A DNA stretch of 35,702 bases from assembly GCA_949283695.1 (NCBI GenBank), contig CASDTX010000035.1:75296-110997 (forward strand), in the 5' to 3' direction. Under the pieces are notes generated by a model that saw only the letters and a list, made by a program, of their open reading frames with translations, was not told the origin of the DNA and did no database searches. The translations under genes were made by a program, and so were the position numbers. Every line of letters starts with the position of its first letter. Position 1 is the stretch's first letter. This document shows, in pieces, positions 14,934 to 22,136 of this stretch. The DNA comes from an uncultured Eubacteriales bacterium (GTDB lineage Bacteria > Bacillota > Clostridia > Lachnospirales > Lachnospiraceae).

Positions 14934-15728
14934 TCACTGCGCAGCCTTTGCTGCAAATTCTGTTGTCACAAGATCATCATAGGGCACCCGCTCTTCCAAT
15001 TCGCCGGCGCTTTCCAGAATATCCTGCAGGAGATCAAAACTGCTTTCCTCAAAGATCAGATTGCTCTTCCAGGTATCCTGATCATAATAACGGGTGACAA
15101 TCGTTGTGATTGTCTGAAGATCTGTCTCCGGGAACTGAGGCTCGATGACGGAAGCGATCTCTTCCGGTGTGTGTGTCTGGACATAATCCATGCCCTTCTG
15201 AAGGGCGTTGGTAAATCCCTGGATGATATCCGGATTCTCATCGATATAGCTCTGTTTCGCGCTGAACGCGGTGTAAGGCACATATCCGCTGTCTTCCCCC
15301 AGAGACGCCACGACATAGCCCTTGCCCTCCGATTCCAGCGTTGTCGCGCCGGGCTCAAACTCCACTGTGAAATCTCCCTGATTCTCCGCAAATGCGGCAG
15401 CGGTGGACCCAAAGTCGATATTCTGATTGATTTCAAGATCTGTCTCAGGATCGATTCCGTTTTCCTTCAAAATATATTCAAAAACCATTTCCGGCATGCC
15501 GCCTTTCCGGCCGCCGAGTACCAGATGACCTTTCAGATCTTCCCATTCAAAGTCCGGCATTTCCTCTCTTGCAACAAGGAAGTTGCCTGCTCTTTGTGTA
15601 AGCTGAGCGAAGTTGACCACATAGTCAGTAGCACCTTCGGCGTAAGTGTAGATGGATGCCTCGGACCCCATGAATCCGATATCCGCCTCGCCGGAGAGCA
15701 CAGCAGTCATTGTTTTGTCGGCTCCAAA
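14934..15728 (-). pseudogene. ABC transporter substrate-binding protein (SsuA/NMT1/THI5-like), C-terminal part of a split gene
   Basis: About 264 codons of an alkanesulfonate/thiamine-precursor-type binding protein, beginning FGADKTMTAVLSGEADIGFMGSEASIYTYAEGA and running to the natural stop at 14934. The N-terminal part (signal peptide, lipobox and first lobe) lies at 19170-19430, beyond the inserted element. Joining base 19170 to base 15728 on the minus strand gives exactly 352 codons including the stop, and reads GFGADKTM without a break. The frame continues into the element at 15729-15794, but those residues are element DNA and unrelated to the family. No permease or ATPase gene is adjacent, so it was an orphan binding protein. 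While the element is inserted this part lacks its start and export signal. Confidence 0.9.
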
Positions 15729-15753
15729 CGGAGTCTGAAGGTCAGGCAGAGAC
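15702..15753. other. attL of the inserted element
   Basis: Left junction. Bases up to 15726 are transporter gene, 15727-15728 (AA) are the inferred crossover dinucleotide, and 15729-15753 are the right half of the reconstructed attP. CGGCTCC at 15719-15725 recurs at 19160-19166. Confidence 0.8.
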
Positions 15754-15771
15754 GTCCTTTGTCCGCCGGCG

Positions 15772-17163
15772 CTAAAGAAAGTCAATAAAATCAATGGTAC
15801 TGTCAGGCTTCAGGTGGATCTGGCGGATTGTATTCCGCCAGAACGCCCGCCGGTTCTCAGGACTGAGCAGGCGGTAGGCGGCACGGAAATTTCCCTGCAG
15901 GGCAGAGATCAGAGCGGAATCATCCGGATCCGGGGCGGCTGTCTCCTCCGGGAGCTGCAGTTTCTCTTGTTCCAGCAAGCGGGATTGCTCGTTATAATAG
16001 TTCCATGTGATCCGGCCTTTCTGAAAGAGAAGATTGAGCCGATCCAGTTCCTGGCTGATCTGGGCTGCCGAACGTGCTGCGGGCTTTTTTTTCTGCACTT
16101 TTTGGATCGTGCTGACATGGAGCCGGCAGGATGGAAATTCTTGTTCAAGAAGGTCAAGCAGATCGTGTTCTATCAGATTCTGGCTCACTTTATGCGTATT
16201 CGTGCAGAGCTGGTCAACGAGTGCGCGGCCGCAGCGGTAGTAGCAGTAATCCCGTTTCTCCTGAGTCTTCCGGTTGATGACGGACTTACAGCCGGTGCCG
16301 GTCAGAAGCCGGCCGCAGGAAGGACAGCGGATCATTCCTGAGAAATAGTAGACACGGCCGGATGGGGTCTGCCGGATATTCTGCCGGCTGATCTGCTGCA
16401 GTCTTGCCCAGCGTTCTTCTGACACATAGGGCGGACAGTAGGGGATCCCCCGGTATGTGCCCTTGTAGAATTCGCTGGACAGCATAGTCCGCAGAACCCC
16501 ATAAGAGAAGCCGGGATCGTAATTGCGCTGGATATAGCGGACGGTTTCCTGCTTGTTCTGGTGGGTTTCAAAATAATCATAAAAGGCGTTTACCAGTTCT
16601 TCCTGATCCGGGTCCTTCACCATACATTTCCTCCCATTTATGATCCCCACTTTATATCCCCGCGGCATGTTGGCGTCTCCGAAGATCACTTTGCCCTGAC
16701 GGACAGAGGCCTCATTGACGAATCGGATTCGCTCCGAAGTGGTGTCTACCTCGTTCTGGCCGATGGACAAGACCACGTTGAGCTGAAGTCTGCCGTCCCG
16801 TGTGTCCATGGTGAGGCCGGGTTCGGATGCCGAGATCCAGGAGACGCCGTACATATCGAGGATGTCCTGAACCTTATAGAAATCCGACATATTGCGGAAC
16901 CAGCGGTCCAGGCGCCAGAAGAGGATCACATCGATCTTCCCGGCTTTCACATCTTCCAGAAGTGCATGGATCGCTTTTCGTTTCTTTAGTTCTTTGCGGG
17001 CAGTCTTTCCTTCGTCGGCATAGACTCCTACCGGGGTCATGCCGTGCTCCTCTGCATAGCATGCAAGATATTCTTTCTGAGCTTCAAGGGATTTGCCGTG
17101 CATCATCTGTTCTGATGTACTTACGCGGATATAGATCGCGCAGCGTTTGCGTTTGTCAGACAT
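15772..17163 (-). CDS. Large serine recombinase (phage-type integrase)
   Basis: A 463-residue serine integrase. The catalytic domain opens CAIYIRVSTSEQ with nucleophile S15, then DVILFWRLDRWFRN with the conserved D-R-x-x-R-type helix. The recombinase domain follows (PRGYKVGIINGRKCMVKDPDQEELV). Next is a zinc ribbon, with CPSCG as its first cysteine pair and YCYYRCG further on, then a coiled-coil-like C-terminal stretch. ATG 17163 is used because GGAG lies eight bases upstream; an in-frame TTG at 17178 is less likely. The stop is 19 bases from the attP half-site at 15729-15753, typical for an integrase next to its own att site. All expected domains are present, so it is probably active. Confidence 0.93.
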   Translation of the reverse strand: MSDKRKRCAIYIRVSTSEQMMHGKSLEAQKEYLACYAEEHGMTPVGVYADEGKTARKELKKRKAIHALLEDVKAGKIDVILFWRLDRWFRNMSDFYKVQDILDMYGVSWISASEPGLTMDTRDGRLQLNVVLSIGQNEVDTTSERIRFVNEASVRQGKVIFGDANMPRGYKVGIINGRKCMVKDPDQEELVNAFYDYFETHQNKQETVRYIQRNYDPGFSYGVLRTMLSSEFYKGTYRGIPYCPPYVSEERWARLQQISRQNIRQTPSGRVYYFSGMIRCPSCGRLLTGTGCKSVINRKTQEKRDYCYYRCGRALVDQLCTNTHKVSQNLIEHDLLDLLEQEFPSCRLHVSTIQKVQKKKPAARSAAQISQELDRLNLLFQKGRITWNYYNEQSRLLEQEKLQLPEETAAPDPDDSALISALQGNFRAAYRLLSPENRRAFWRNTIRQIHLKPDSTIDFIDFL

Positions 17164-17237
17164 CCCATCATCTCCCAAGGCGTTTGTATGAAAAGCAGGG
17201 CGAAAATTGCAGCTCTGCCGATCTGTCTCACCTCCGC

Positions 17238-17324
17238 TTACACGGACTTCTCAATCGTATATTCAATGGTCACTTCTTCCTGTTCTTCCAGAAGCTTGAT
17301 CAAAATGTCCAGGATCGTTTCCAT
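17238..17324 (-). CDS. Possible 28-residue small protein upstream of the integrase
   Basis: ATG at 17324, stop at 17238, encoding a short acidic amphipathic peptide (METILDILIKLLEEQEEVTI...). A GGGGTGAT site lies about twelve bases upstream. It is co-directional with the integrase gene and ends 75 bases before it. No family recognised. A small protein next to a serine integrase could be a directionality factor, but nothing in the sequence proves this, and the ORF is short enough to be chance. Confidence 0.35.
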   Translation of the reverse strand: METILDILIKLLEEQEEVTIEYTIEKSV

Positions 17325-17388
17325 GTTCAAAGAGATCACCCCGTCATATACCTATGCGCTTTGGTTTGTCCGGGTTTCCATTATCCTG

Positions 17389-17422
17389 TGCAGATTTTCC
17401 GGCAATCTGCATATTCTATAAG
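17389..17422. promoter_or_regulatory. Palindrome and possible promoter between integrase and lysis genes
   Basis: Perfect 8-bp arms TGCAGATT (17389-17396) and AATCTGCA (17404-17411) flank a 7-base centre. On the plus strand TATAAG (17417-17422) could be a -10 box with its -35 region inside the palindrome. On the minus strand a GATAAT box lies just beyond it. A repressor bound here could control both directions. The promoters are weak matches. Confidence 0.4.
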
Positions 17423-17492
17423 TAGATCCCTCTCTTTATCAACTGTGTGCCCATGTGAAGAGAGGAGAAGATTTCAGAAAGAGAGTGGAGCA

Positions 17493-17654
17493 ATGCAGAC
17501 AGTGATTGTTGGGGGAATCTCGTTTTTTATCGGAGTATTTGCCGGGATCGTGATTATTTCTCTGATGGCGGCATCCAGAGACCGGGACGATATGGAGCGG
17601 AGAATACACGAGGAGATACGTTCAGCCGGAACGGGAGAGGAGAAGCGCAATTAG
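17493..17654 (+). CDS. Small single-pass membrane protein (DUF3789-like)
   Basis: A 53-residue protein with one N-terminal hydrophobic helix (VGGISFFIGVFAGIVIISLMAA) and a charged tail (SRDRDDMERRIHEEI). The layout of one helix with small residues followed by an R/D/E-rich tail resembles the small DUF3789-type proteins found beside phage holins. ATG 17493 follows a purine-rich GAGAGTGGAGCA. It lies 14 bases upstream of the holin gene and is probably part of the lysis operon, perhaps modulating the holin. The family call is tentative. Confidence 0.6.
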   Translation: MQTVIVGGISFFIGVFAGIVIISLMAASRDRDDMERRIHEEIRSAGTGEEKRN

Positions 17655-17668
17655 ATGGAGGGAGTATC

Positions 17669-17962
17669 ATGGAGCAGATTATGAATTATGTGAAGCCGGA
17701 ACTGATTGCAGTGGCGGCTGTGCTGTATTTCGCAGGAGCCGGGCTGAAAAGGGCACAGGCTGTACAGGATAAATATATACCATTGATACTGGGAGCGGGT
17801 GGGGTTATGATCTGTGCAGTCTGGGTAGTGGCAACGTGCCCGCTGGATTCTGGACAGCATATCGCAATGGCTGTCTTTACCGCGGTTGTACAGGGAATAT
17901 TAGTCGCAGGCCTGAGCACGTACGTGAATCAGATTGTGAAACAGATGCAAAAGAAGGAATAG
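17669..17962 (+). CDS. Phage holin (Phage_holin_5_2-like)
   Basis: A 97-residue protein with three hydrophobic stretches and a short positively charged C-terminus (VKQMQKKE). The N-terminal pattern MNYVKPELIAVAAVLYFAGAGLKRAQAVQDKYIPLILG matches a widespread Clostridial phage holin family. Holins form membrane lesions that release or activate the endolysin. It is preceded by GGAGGGAG and followed by the endolysin gene, the usual phage order. Confidence 0.85.
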   Translation: MEQIMNYVKPELIAVAAVLYFAGAGLKRAQAVQDKYIPLILGAGGVMICAVWVVATCPLDSGQHIAMAVFTAVVQGILVAGLSTYVNQIVKQMQKKE

Positions 17963-17969
17963 TGTTAGC

Positions 17970-18003
17970 GTACAAAGGGCAATACGGCGTGCTGCCCTTG
18001 TAC
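17970..18003 (+). other. Hairpin between holin and endolysin genes
   Basis: GTACAAAGGGCA (17970-17981) pairs with TGCCCTTGTAC (17993-18003) with one bulge. No T-run follows. It may tune endolysin expression or mRNA stability. Confidence 0.45.
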
Positions 18004-18040
18004 ACTGACGTTAGCCAAAATGGCAGAAAGGAGAGTGAGT

Positions 18041-19129
18041 ATGGCAATATTACGAGTGATAGATGCAGCGTCTCATCAAGGAGAGATGAATCAGAGCGCA
18101 ATGGAATTTGACGCGCTGATTGTGAAGGCGACAGAGGGAACAACCTATGTAAATCCCTATTGTGACGGAGAGTTTCAGAAGGCACTGAAGCTAGGGAAGA
18201 AACTGGGCATATATCATTTCGCACGGAATGCAAGCGGAAATACGGCAGATGCGGAGGCGAATTTTTTTATTCAAAATACGCGAGGATATATCGGGAAAGC
18301 GATCCCTGTGCTTGACTGGGAGGACAGCGATCAATCGGATGTGGCCTGGGCGCTTCAATGGCTGCAGCTGGTCGAGAAGGCGTATGGATGCAAACCGCTG
18401 ATCTATATGTCCGAATCCGTGGTCAACAGCTACGACTGGTCAAAGGCGGCGGCAGGCAATTATGGCCTGTGGTGCGCGAAATACGCGGATTACGTGCCGG
18501 ACTATAACTGGGATATGGCTGGGGCGGGTGCCGCTCCGTCAGTAAAATGGTGGTCCACAGTGGCATTATGGCAGTGGACCTCTGTGGGACGGCTGAACGG
18601 CCACAGCGGAAACCTGGATTGTTCTGTATTTTATGGAGATGGAGCCGCCTGGGATAAGTATGTGGGCGGATCCGGACAGCAGGGCGGAACAGCGCCTGTG
18701 CCGTCCAACCCGGCGGCAGACAGCGGGCCGGCCGGATCTGTGTTGGATCTGGTATATCATACGATGAAGGGAACTTACGGTGACGGGGAGACCCGGCGAA
18801 AGAAACTGGGATCTCGGTATGAGGAGGTGCAGGGTGTAATTGATCATATTGCTTCGGCGCCGGTGGAGACACTGGCGGCGGAAACCTTACAGGGGACTTA
18901 TGGAAATGGAACGATCCGAGAGACTGTGCTGGGTTCGAAATACGATGCGGTACAGCGACGAATTAATGACAGCCAGTCCGGCGGAACAGGGTATTATACC
19001 GTGCAGTCCGGGGATACCCTGTCCGGTATCGGTTCGAAACTGGGTGTAAACTGGCAGCGTATCGCTGCGGCGAATGGGATCGGCAGTCCCTACACAATCT
19101 ATCCGGGGCAGAGACTCCGGGTGAAGTAG
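18041..19129 (+). CDS. Phage endolysin: GH25 muramidase with two Cpl-7-type repeats and a LysM domain
   Basis: A 362-residue peptidoglycan hydrolase without a signal peptide, as expected for a holin-dependent lysin. Residues 1 to about 200 form a GH25 lysozyme: VIDAASHQG at the N-terminus, the catalytic D-x-E pair in VLDWED (D92, E94), YGLWCAKYADY and LWQWTSVGRLNGHSGNLDCSVF. Two cell-wall-binding repeats of the CW_7/Cpl-7 type follow (TMKGTYGDGETRRKKLG and TLQGTYGNGTIRETVLG). The last ~45 residues are a LysM domain (YYTVQSGDTLSGIGSKLGV). ATG 18041 has AGGAG seven bases upstream and is preferred to ATG 18020. The stop is 14 bases before the attR arm, so the gene marks the right end of the element. 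Confidence 0.92.
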   Translation: MAILRVIDAASHQGEMNQSAMEFDALIVKATEGTTYVNPYCDGEFQKALKLGKKLGIYHFARNASGNTADAEANFFIQNTRGYIGKAIPVLDWEDSDQSDVAWALQWLQLVEKAYGCKPLIYMSESVVNSYDWSKAAAGNYGLWCAKYADYVPDYNWDMAGAGAAPSVKWWSTVALWQWTSVGRLNGHSGNLDCSVFYGDGAAWDKYVGGSGQQGGTAPVPSNPAADSGPAGSVLDLVYHTMKGTYGDGETRRKKLGSRYEEVQGVIDHIASAPVETLAAETLQGTYGNGTIRETVLGSKYDAVQRRINDSQSGGTGYYTVQSGDTLSGIGSKLGVNWQRIAAANGIGSPYTIYPGQRLRVK

Positions 19130-19142
19130 GAAGCACTGCAGT

Positions 19143-19194
19143 GTCTTTGCCTGGCCTGCCGGCTCCGAATCCGCACACAAGGTCCAGATTAATT
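19143..19194. other. attR of the inserted element
   Basis: Right junction. Bases 19143-19167 are the left half of the reconstructed attP, 19168-19169 (AA) are the inferred crossover dinucleotide, and the transporter gene resumes at 19170. Base G19167 differs from A15726 in attL; with the G, the attP centre reads CTCCG-AA-CGGAG, a perfect palindrome. Confidence 0.8.
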
Positions 19195-19430
19195 CCTTCT
19201 TCCTCGAAGTAACCCTCTTCAATAGCAGCGTACATCGGCGCATAAAATATTGAGTGCGCGACTTCGTTTAATGTGACTTTCACAGGTTCCTTTTCCTCTG
19301 CGGGAGCTGCCTGTTCGATGGCGGTTTCCCCGCTGTCTTTCGATGTGCTCTCAGGATCTGCGGAGCATCCGGCAAGCAGGGAAAGAGAGAACGCGGCACA
19401 GACCAGGCAGGATAAAAAACGCTTTTTCAT
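19170..19430 (-). pseudogene. ABC transporter substrate-binding lipoprotein, N-terminal part of the split gene
   Basis: Begins at ATG 19430 with GGAGGACATT upstream. It encodes a signal peptide MKKRFLSCLVCAAFSLSLLAG with a lipobox cysteine, an acidic linker, and the first lobe start VTLNEVAHSIFYAPMYAAIEEGYFEEEGINLDLVCG. At 19169 the frame passes into element DNA and loses family similarity (RPGKDTAVLPTS...). The natural continuation is at 15728 and below. In the present arrangement a truncated lipoprotein of about 90 native residues plus a foreign tail could still be made. Confidence 0.9.
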
Positions 19431-19463
19431 AATGTCCTCCATGATGGGTTTCAAACTCTTTAT

Positions 19464-19493
19464 ATTATATGCCTGGCAGAAAAACCCGTGAAA
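19464..19493 (-). promoter_or_regulatory. Promoter of the split substrate-binding-protein gene
   Basis: On the minus strand TTTCAC (19493-19488), an 18-base spacer and TATAAT (19469-19464). It should still be active while the element is inserted. Confidence 0.5.
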
Positions 19494-19523
19494 AAAAGAT
19501 GCTGCACAGATCAGGCAGCATCT
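19491..19523 (-). terminator. Rho-independent terminator of the zinc-ribbon membrane protein gene
   Basis: AGATGCTGC (19497-19505) pairs with GCAGCATCT (19515-19523). On the minus strand the stem is followed by a run of seven T. It overlaps the -35 region of the split gene's promoter. Confidence 0.8.
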
Positions 19524-19566
19524 TTCAGAGTGCGATTTACATAATTAAATTTTTCGCCATCCGCTT

Positions 19567-20628
19567 TTAGTCATCCGCGTAATCGTCATCAAAAGCGTCG
19601 TAATCATCATCGTCTTCATAATCACTTCCGCCTCGTGAGGTAATGGCAAGGATGAGCGAGATAACAGCTAGTACAGCGGCCGCAACAGCAGCGATCAGCA
19701 GCTGCAGATCATCGCCCCTCTTCAGGAAAGCGAAAACACTGCTTCCGAGATAGCAAAGCATGGGCAGAAGGAAGGCGAAAACGCTGTTAGACTTCTGCAT
19801 GATCAGATAGAACAATGCGCCTAAGAACATACATCCGCCCAGCACCACATAAACCATTCCGGGAGAAATACCGCTGTCGGCAGAAGCGGAAAGTCCTTCT
19901 GTAAAACCTGTGTACATGCAGTAACCAAAGCCTGCGAGAGAAAGAAGGCCAAGAATAATGCGCATTGCGCGGAATCTTGGTTTGTCCTGGTAGGAATCAT
20001 CCTCGTAATCCTCGTAAACGTCAGCTTTGGCTGCCGGTTTCTTCGCAGCGGCTCTGATCGCTTTCGTATCGTCTTTTTGCTGTCTCTTCTTTCTGCTTTC
20101 GGAGGTGCTGACCGTTCCTGTAGCCAGCATGTCTTCATAGCTCTGGCGGGCGGCTTTTCCGTGTTTGGTGCGGACTTTCTCGGAAGGAATGTTGCTGTAG
20201 CGCTTTTCCTCATCAGAAGAAGATCCGTTCGAAACGGTACGCTTTTTCACAGGTTTCTTCGCAGGCGCAGCGGAAGCGGCGCCTTCCGGGCGGCGTTTCG
20301 GCTTGGAACTGTTCTGCGGGTCCGGTGTTCCCGTACGTTCTGATTTCCTGGAGGCACCGGGATCTTTTGCAGCGGTTTTCTTCACAGGCGCAGATGTCCT
20401 GACTTTCTCAGATTTCGTGCTGGGGTCTGCCTTTTTCCCGGAAGCGGCGTTTGCAGAAGCAGCAGCCTTTTTTGCCGCCATCTTTTTCTCACGCTGTTTA
20501 TCCAGATTCCATTGCTTGCGGCAGTCGCGGCAGATCGCGTATTCGTTAAAGATCGGTTCACCGTTCTCATTGGTGCCAATCTGTTTGTTCTTCAATTCAA
20601 GATCTTTTCCACATATTGGACACTTCAT
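19567..20628 (-). CDS. Zinc-ribbon, lysine/alanine-rich protein with four C-terminal membrane helices
   Basis: A 353-residue protein of unknown function. The N-terminus holds a probable zinc ribbon (CPICG at 3-7 and CRDCRKQW near 33-40). About 160 residues of low-complexity K/A/S/P-rich sequence follow, likely disordered and positively charged. Four hydrophobic helices come next (for example IILGLLSLAGFGYCMYTGF and LLIAAVAAAVLAVISLILAI). The tail is almost entirely D, E and Y. The start at 20628 is preceded by GAGGAGTATGG. Zinc-ribbon plus membrane architecture is common in Lachnospiraceae hypotheticals; no function can be assigned. Confidence 0.75.
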   Translation of the reverse strand: MKCPICGKDLELKNKQIGTNENGEPIFNEYAICRDCRKQWNLDKQREKKMAAKKAAASANAASGKKADPSTKSEKVRTSAPVKKTAAKDPGASRKSERTGTPDPQNSSKPKRRPEGAASAAPAKKPVKKRTVSNGSSSDEEKRYSNIPSEKVRTKHGKAARQSYEDMLATGTVSTSESRKKRQQKDDTKAIRAAAKKPAAKADVYEDYEDDSYQDKPRFRAMRIILGLLSLAGFGYCMYTGFTEGLSASADSGISPGMVYVVLGGCMFLGALFYLIMQKSNSVFAFLLPMLCYLGSSVFAFLKRGDDLQLLIAAVAAAVLAVISLILAITSRGGSDYEDDDDYDAFDDDYADD

Positions 20629-20761
20629 AAATCCATACTCCTCTCTTTTGTTGATACAGAATTTACAACATGTCCATTATAGCATTTTGACGGCGCAAGA
20701 ACAATGAAAAATTGTAATATCCGGACAAATATTGTATCCGCTATCGCTCACACGTATGCTT

Positions 20762-20825
20762 AAGGCGGCTGCTTTATACCTGCATAAGGGCAGACGGCCT
20801 TATCGCAGACGCAGGGGCGCCTTTT
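20762..20825. other. Three-tier nested stem-loop, possible terminator or small RNA
   Basis: Outer stem AAGGCG (20762-20767) with CGCCTT (20818-20823), middle stem CCTGC (20779-20783) with GCAGG (20811-20815), inner stem ATAAGG (20784-20789) with CCTTAT (20798-20803). On the plus strand it ends in TTTT. It lies in the 241-bp gap between two minus-strand genes, about 45 bases after the stop of the 67-residue gene, and may be that gene's 3' structure. Confidence 0.45.
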
Positions 20826-20869
20826 CATGAGCAAAACGGCGGCAGTCACAAGAAGCACACAGTGCGGTT

Positions 20870-21073
20870 TTACGACTTTGAGGACGAATCCGAAGATTTG
20901 TCTGCGGGTTTCTTCTGGTCCGGCGGAAGAAAGTGGTACGTGCTGTTATAAGATTCCAGTTCTGATTCATCCTGAGGGAGAGAAGGAATCAGCCCGGTAC
21001 AGTCTGTAGTGGAAGCAGCGTTGCTCAGATAGTCATAGTTATCAATGATTTGTTTCTGGGAGTTCTTTTTCAA
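20870..21073 (-). CDS. Small hypothetical protein, 67 residues, probable TTG start
   Basis: A short hydrophilic protein containing NYDYLSNAASTTDCTGLIPSLPQDESELESY and a serine/lysine-rich tail. The central segment looks like a conserved small Lachnospiraceae hypothetical, recognised from general familiarity rather than a search. TTG 21073 is chosen because GAGGTGA (21079-21085 on the plus-strand coordinates) lies five bases upstream; the only alternative, GTG 21082, sits inside that ribosome site. No signal peptide or membrane helix. Function unknown. Confidence 0.6.
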   Translation of the reverse strand: MKKNSQKQIIDNYDYLSNAASTTDCTGLIPSLPQDESELESYNSTYHFLPPDQKKPADKSSDSSSKS

Positions 21074-21157
21074 TGTGGTCACCTCAACTAAAAAATGATT
21101 TCCGGCAGACGCAGGGAGCGTCTGTTACATTGAAAGAGTATCTCCAGAATGAAAAAA

Positions 21158-21185
21158 TTGTATTCTGCCGGGAATATGATATAAT
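21158..21185 (+). promoter_or_regulatory. Promoter of the PHP phosphatase gene
   Basis: TTGTAT (21158-21163), a 16-base spacer, then TATAAT (21180-21185) with an extended TG at 21177-21178. A leader hairpin, ATAAGCG (21195-21201) with CGCTTAT (21216-21222), follows before the ribosome site. Confidence 0.7.
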
Positions 21186-21246
21186 TTTTAGCAGATAAGC
21201 GCCGGCGTACACCGACGCTTATAAAAGCAGAACAGAGGTGAAGAAA

Positions 21247-21966
21247 ATGAAATTGATTGCAGATACACATTCTCATACGTTGGCCAGCGGCCATGCATAC
21301 AGCACAATAAAAGAGATGGCTGCGGCCGCAAAGAAGCGGGGACTTAAGGCACTGGCGCTCACAGAACACGCGCCGGAGATGCCGGGAACATGCGGGTTGT
21401 TTTATTTCCAGAATCTGGACGTGGTGCCCCGGGAGGCGGACGGAGTGCGCCTGCTGATGGGAGCGGAAGTGAATATTATGGGACCGGACGGCTCGATCGA
21501 TCTTCCGGAGAGCACGTGCAGGGATCTGGACATTGTTGTGGCAAGTATTCACCCGCCGTGCTACGGCATGAACCATACGGCTGAGGAAAATACAAGAGCA
21601 TATATCGAGGTTATGAAGAAGCCCTATGTTCACATTATCGGGCATCCAGACGACGGCCGGTTCCCCATAGACTATGAAGTGCTGGTGAAGACGGCCAAAG
21701 AAACCGGAACCCTGCTGGAGATCAACAATTCATCTATGCGTCCGCAGAGCAGCAGAAAGGGCACGAGAGAAAATATTCTTACGATGCTGGATTTGTGCAG
21801 ACAATATGAGGTGCCGGTTACGACAGGAAGTGACGCCCATATTGATGTGGACGCCGGAAATTTCACGAATGTCAGAGAAGTGCTGGATTTCTGCAGGTTC
21901 CCGGAAGAGCTGGTAGTGACTGCAGACTGGGAGAAGCTGAGCAAGTATCTGAATCTTCAAGATTAG
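21247..21966 (+). CDS. PHP-domain phosphatase, YcdX-like
   Basis: A 239-residue metal-dependent phosphoesterase. The PHP motifs are visible: DTHSHT at residues 6-11, TEHAPEMPG, VASIHPP, a histidine in HIIGHPDD, and GSDAHI near the C-terminus, which together coordinate a trinuclear metal site. YcdX-type proteins are small stand-alone phosphatases of uncertain natural substrate. ATG 21247 is preceded by AGAGGTGAAGAAA. It has its own promoter. Confidence 0.88.
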   Translation: MKLIADTHSHTLASGHAYSTIKEMAAAAKKRGLKALALTEHAPEMPGTCGLFYFQNLDVVPREADGVRLLMGAEVNIMGPDGSIDLPESTCRDLDIVVASIHPPCYGMNHTAEENTRAYIEVMKKPYVHIIGHPDDGRFPIDYEVLVKTAKETGTLLEINNSSMRPQSSRKGTRENILTMLDLCRQYEVPVTTGSDAHIDVDAGNFTNVREVLDFCRFPEELVVTADWEKLSKYLNLQD

Positions 21967-22007
21967 CATACGTGTGAACTGCAGCATTGTTACAAAATGT
22001 ATTAGTG

Positions 22008-22050
22008 TAGTGTGATAAAGTTGTGGACTTTAAAAGTTTAGTGTGCTAAA
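22008..22050 (+). repeat. Two TAGTGTGnTAAA repeats 31 bp apart, upstream of the YerC gene
   Basis: TAGTGTGATAAA at 22008-22019 and TAGTGTGCTAAA at 22039-22050. The second is embedded in a short palindrome TTTAG-TGTG-CTAAA. Spacing of 31 bp is about three helical turns, fitting two proteins bound on one face. Possible operator for the TrpR-like regulator encoded next. Confidence 0.5.
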
Positions 22051-22136
22051 ATATAGCAATAGCTGAAGCAGCGAAAGGGAAAGCTGCGCTGTTTCGAGCT
22101 GATCATGCCGCGGGCTTGAAAAGGAGACAAGATATT

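Larger units (their letters stand above)
15727..19167. mobile_element. Serine-integrase element of about 3.44 kb carrying a phage lysis cassette (reduced prophage or excisable switch)
   Basis: The element separates two parts of one substrate-binding-protein gene. It contains a serine integrase at one end (minus strand, reading toward attL) and a holin plus endolysin at the other (plus strand, reading toward attR), with two small putative genes between. This is the layout of the two ends of a temperate Clostridial phage with everything between removed: no head, tail, packaging or repressor genes are present. Excision would release a circle of 3441 bp and rejoin the host frame. The integrase and both att sites look intact, so mobility is possible if a directionality factor is supplied. 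Whether it is a decayed prophage or a selected switch is not decided by sequence. Confidence 0.85.

Noticed and set aside
15729-15794. Start of the C-terminal transporter fragment at 15794 as a genuine alternative N-terminus
   Set aside because: These residues are encoded by element DNA including the attP arm, overlap the integrase stop, and provide neither a signal peptide nor a ribosome site.
17188-17421. Plus-strand open frame of 77 codons between integrase and lysis genes
   Set aside because: No ribosome site, and it overlaps the integrase promoter region and the better-supported small minus-strand ORF.
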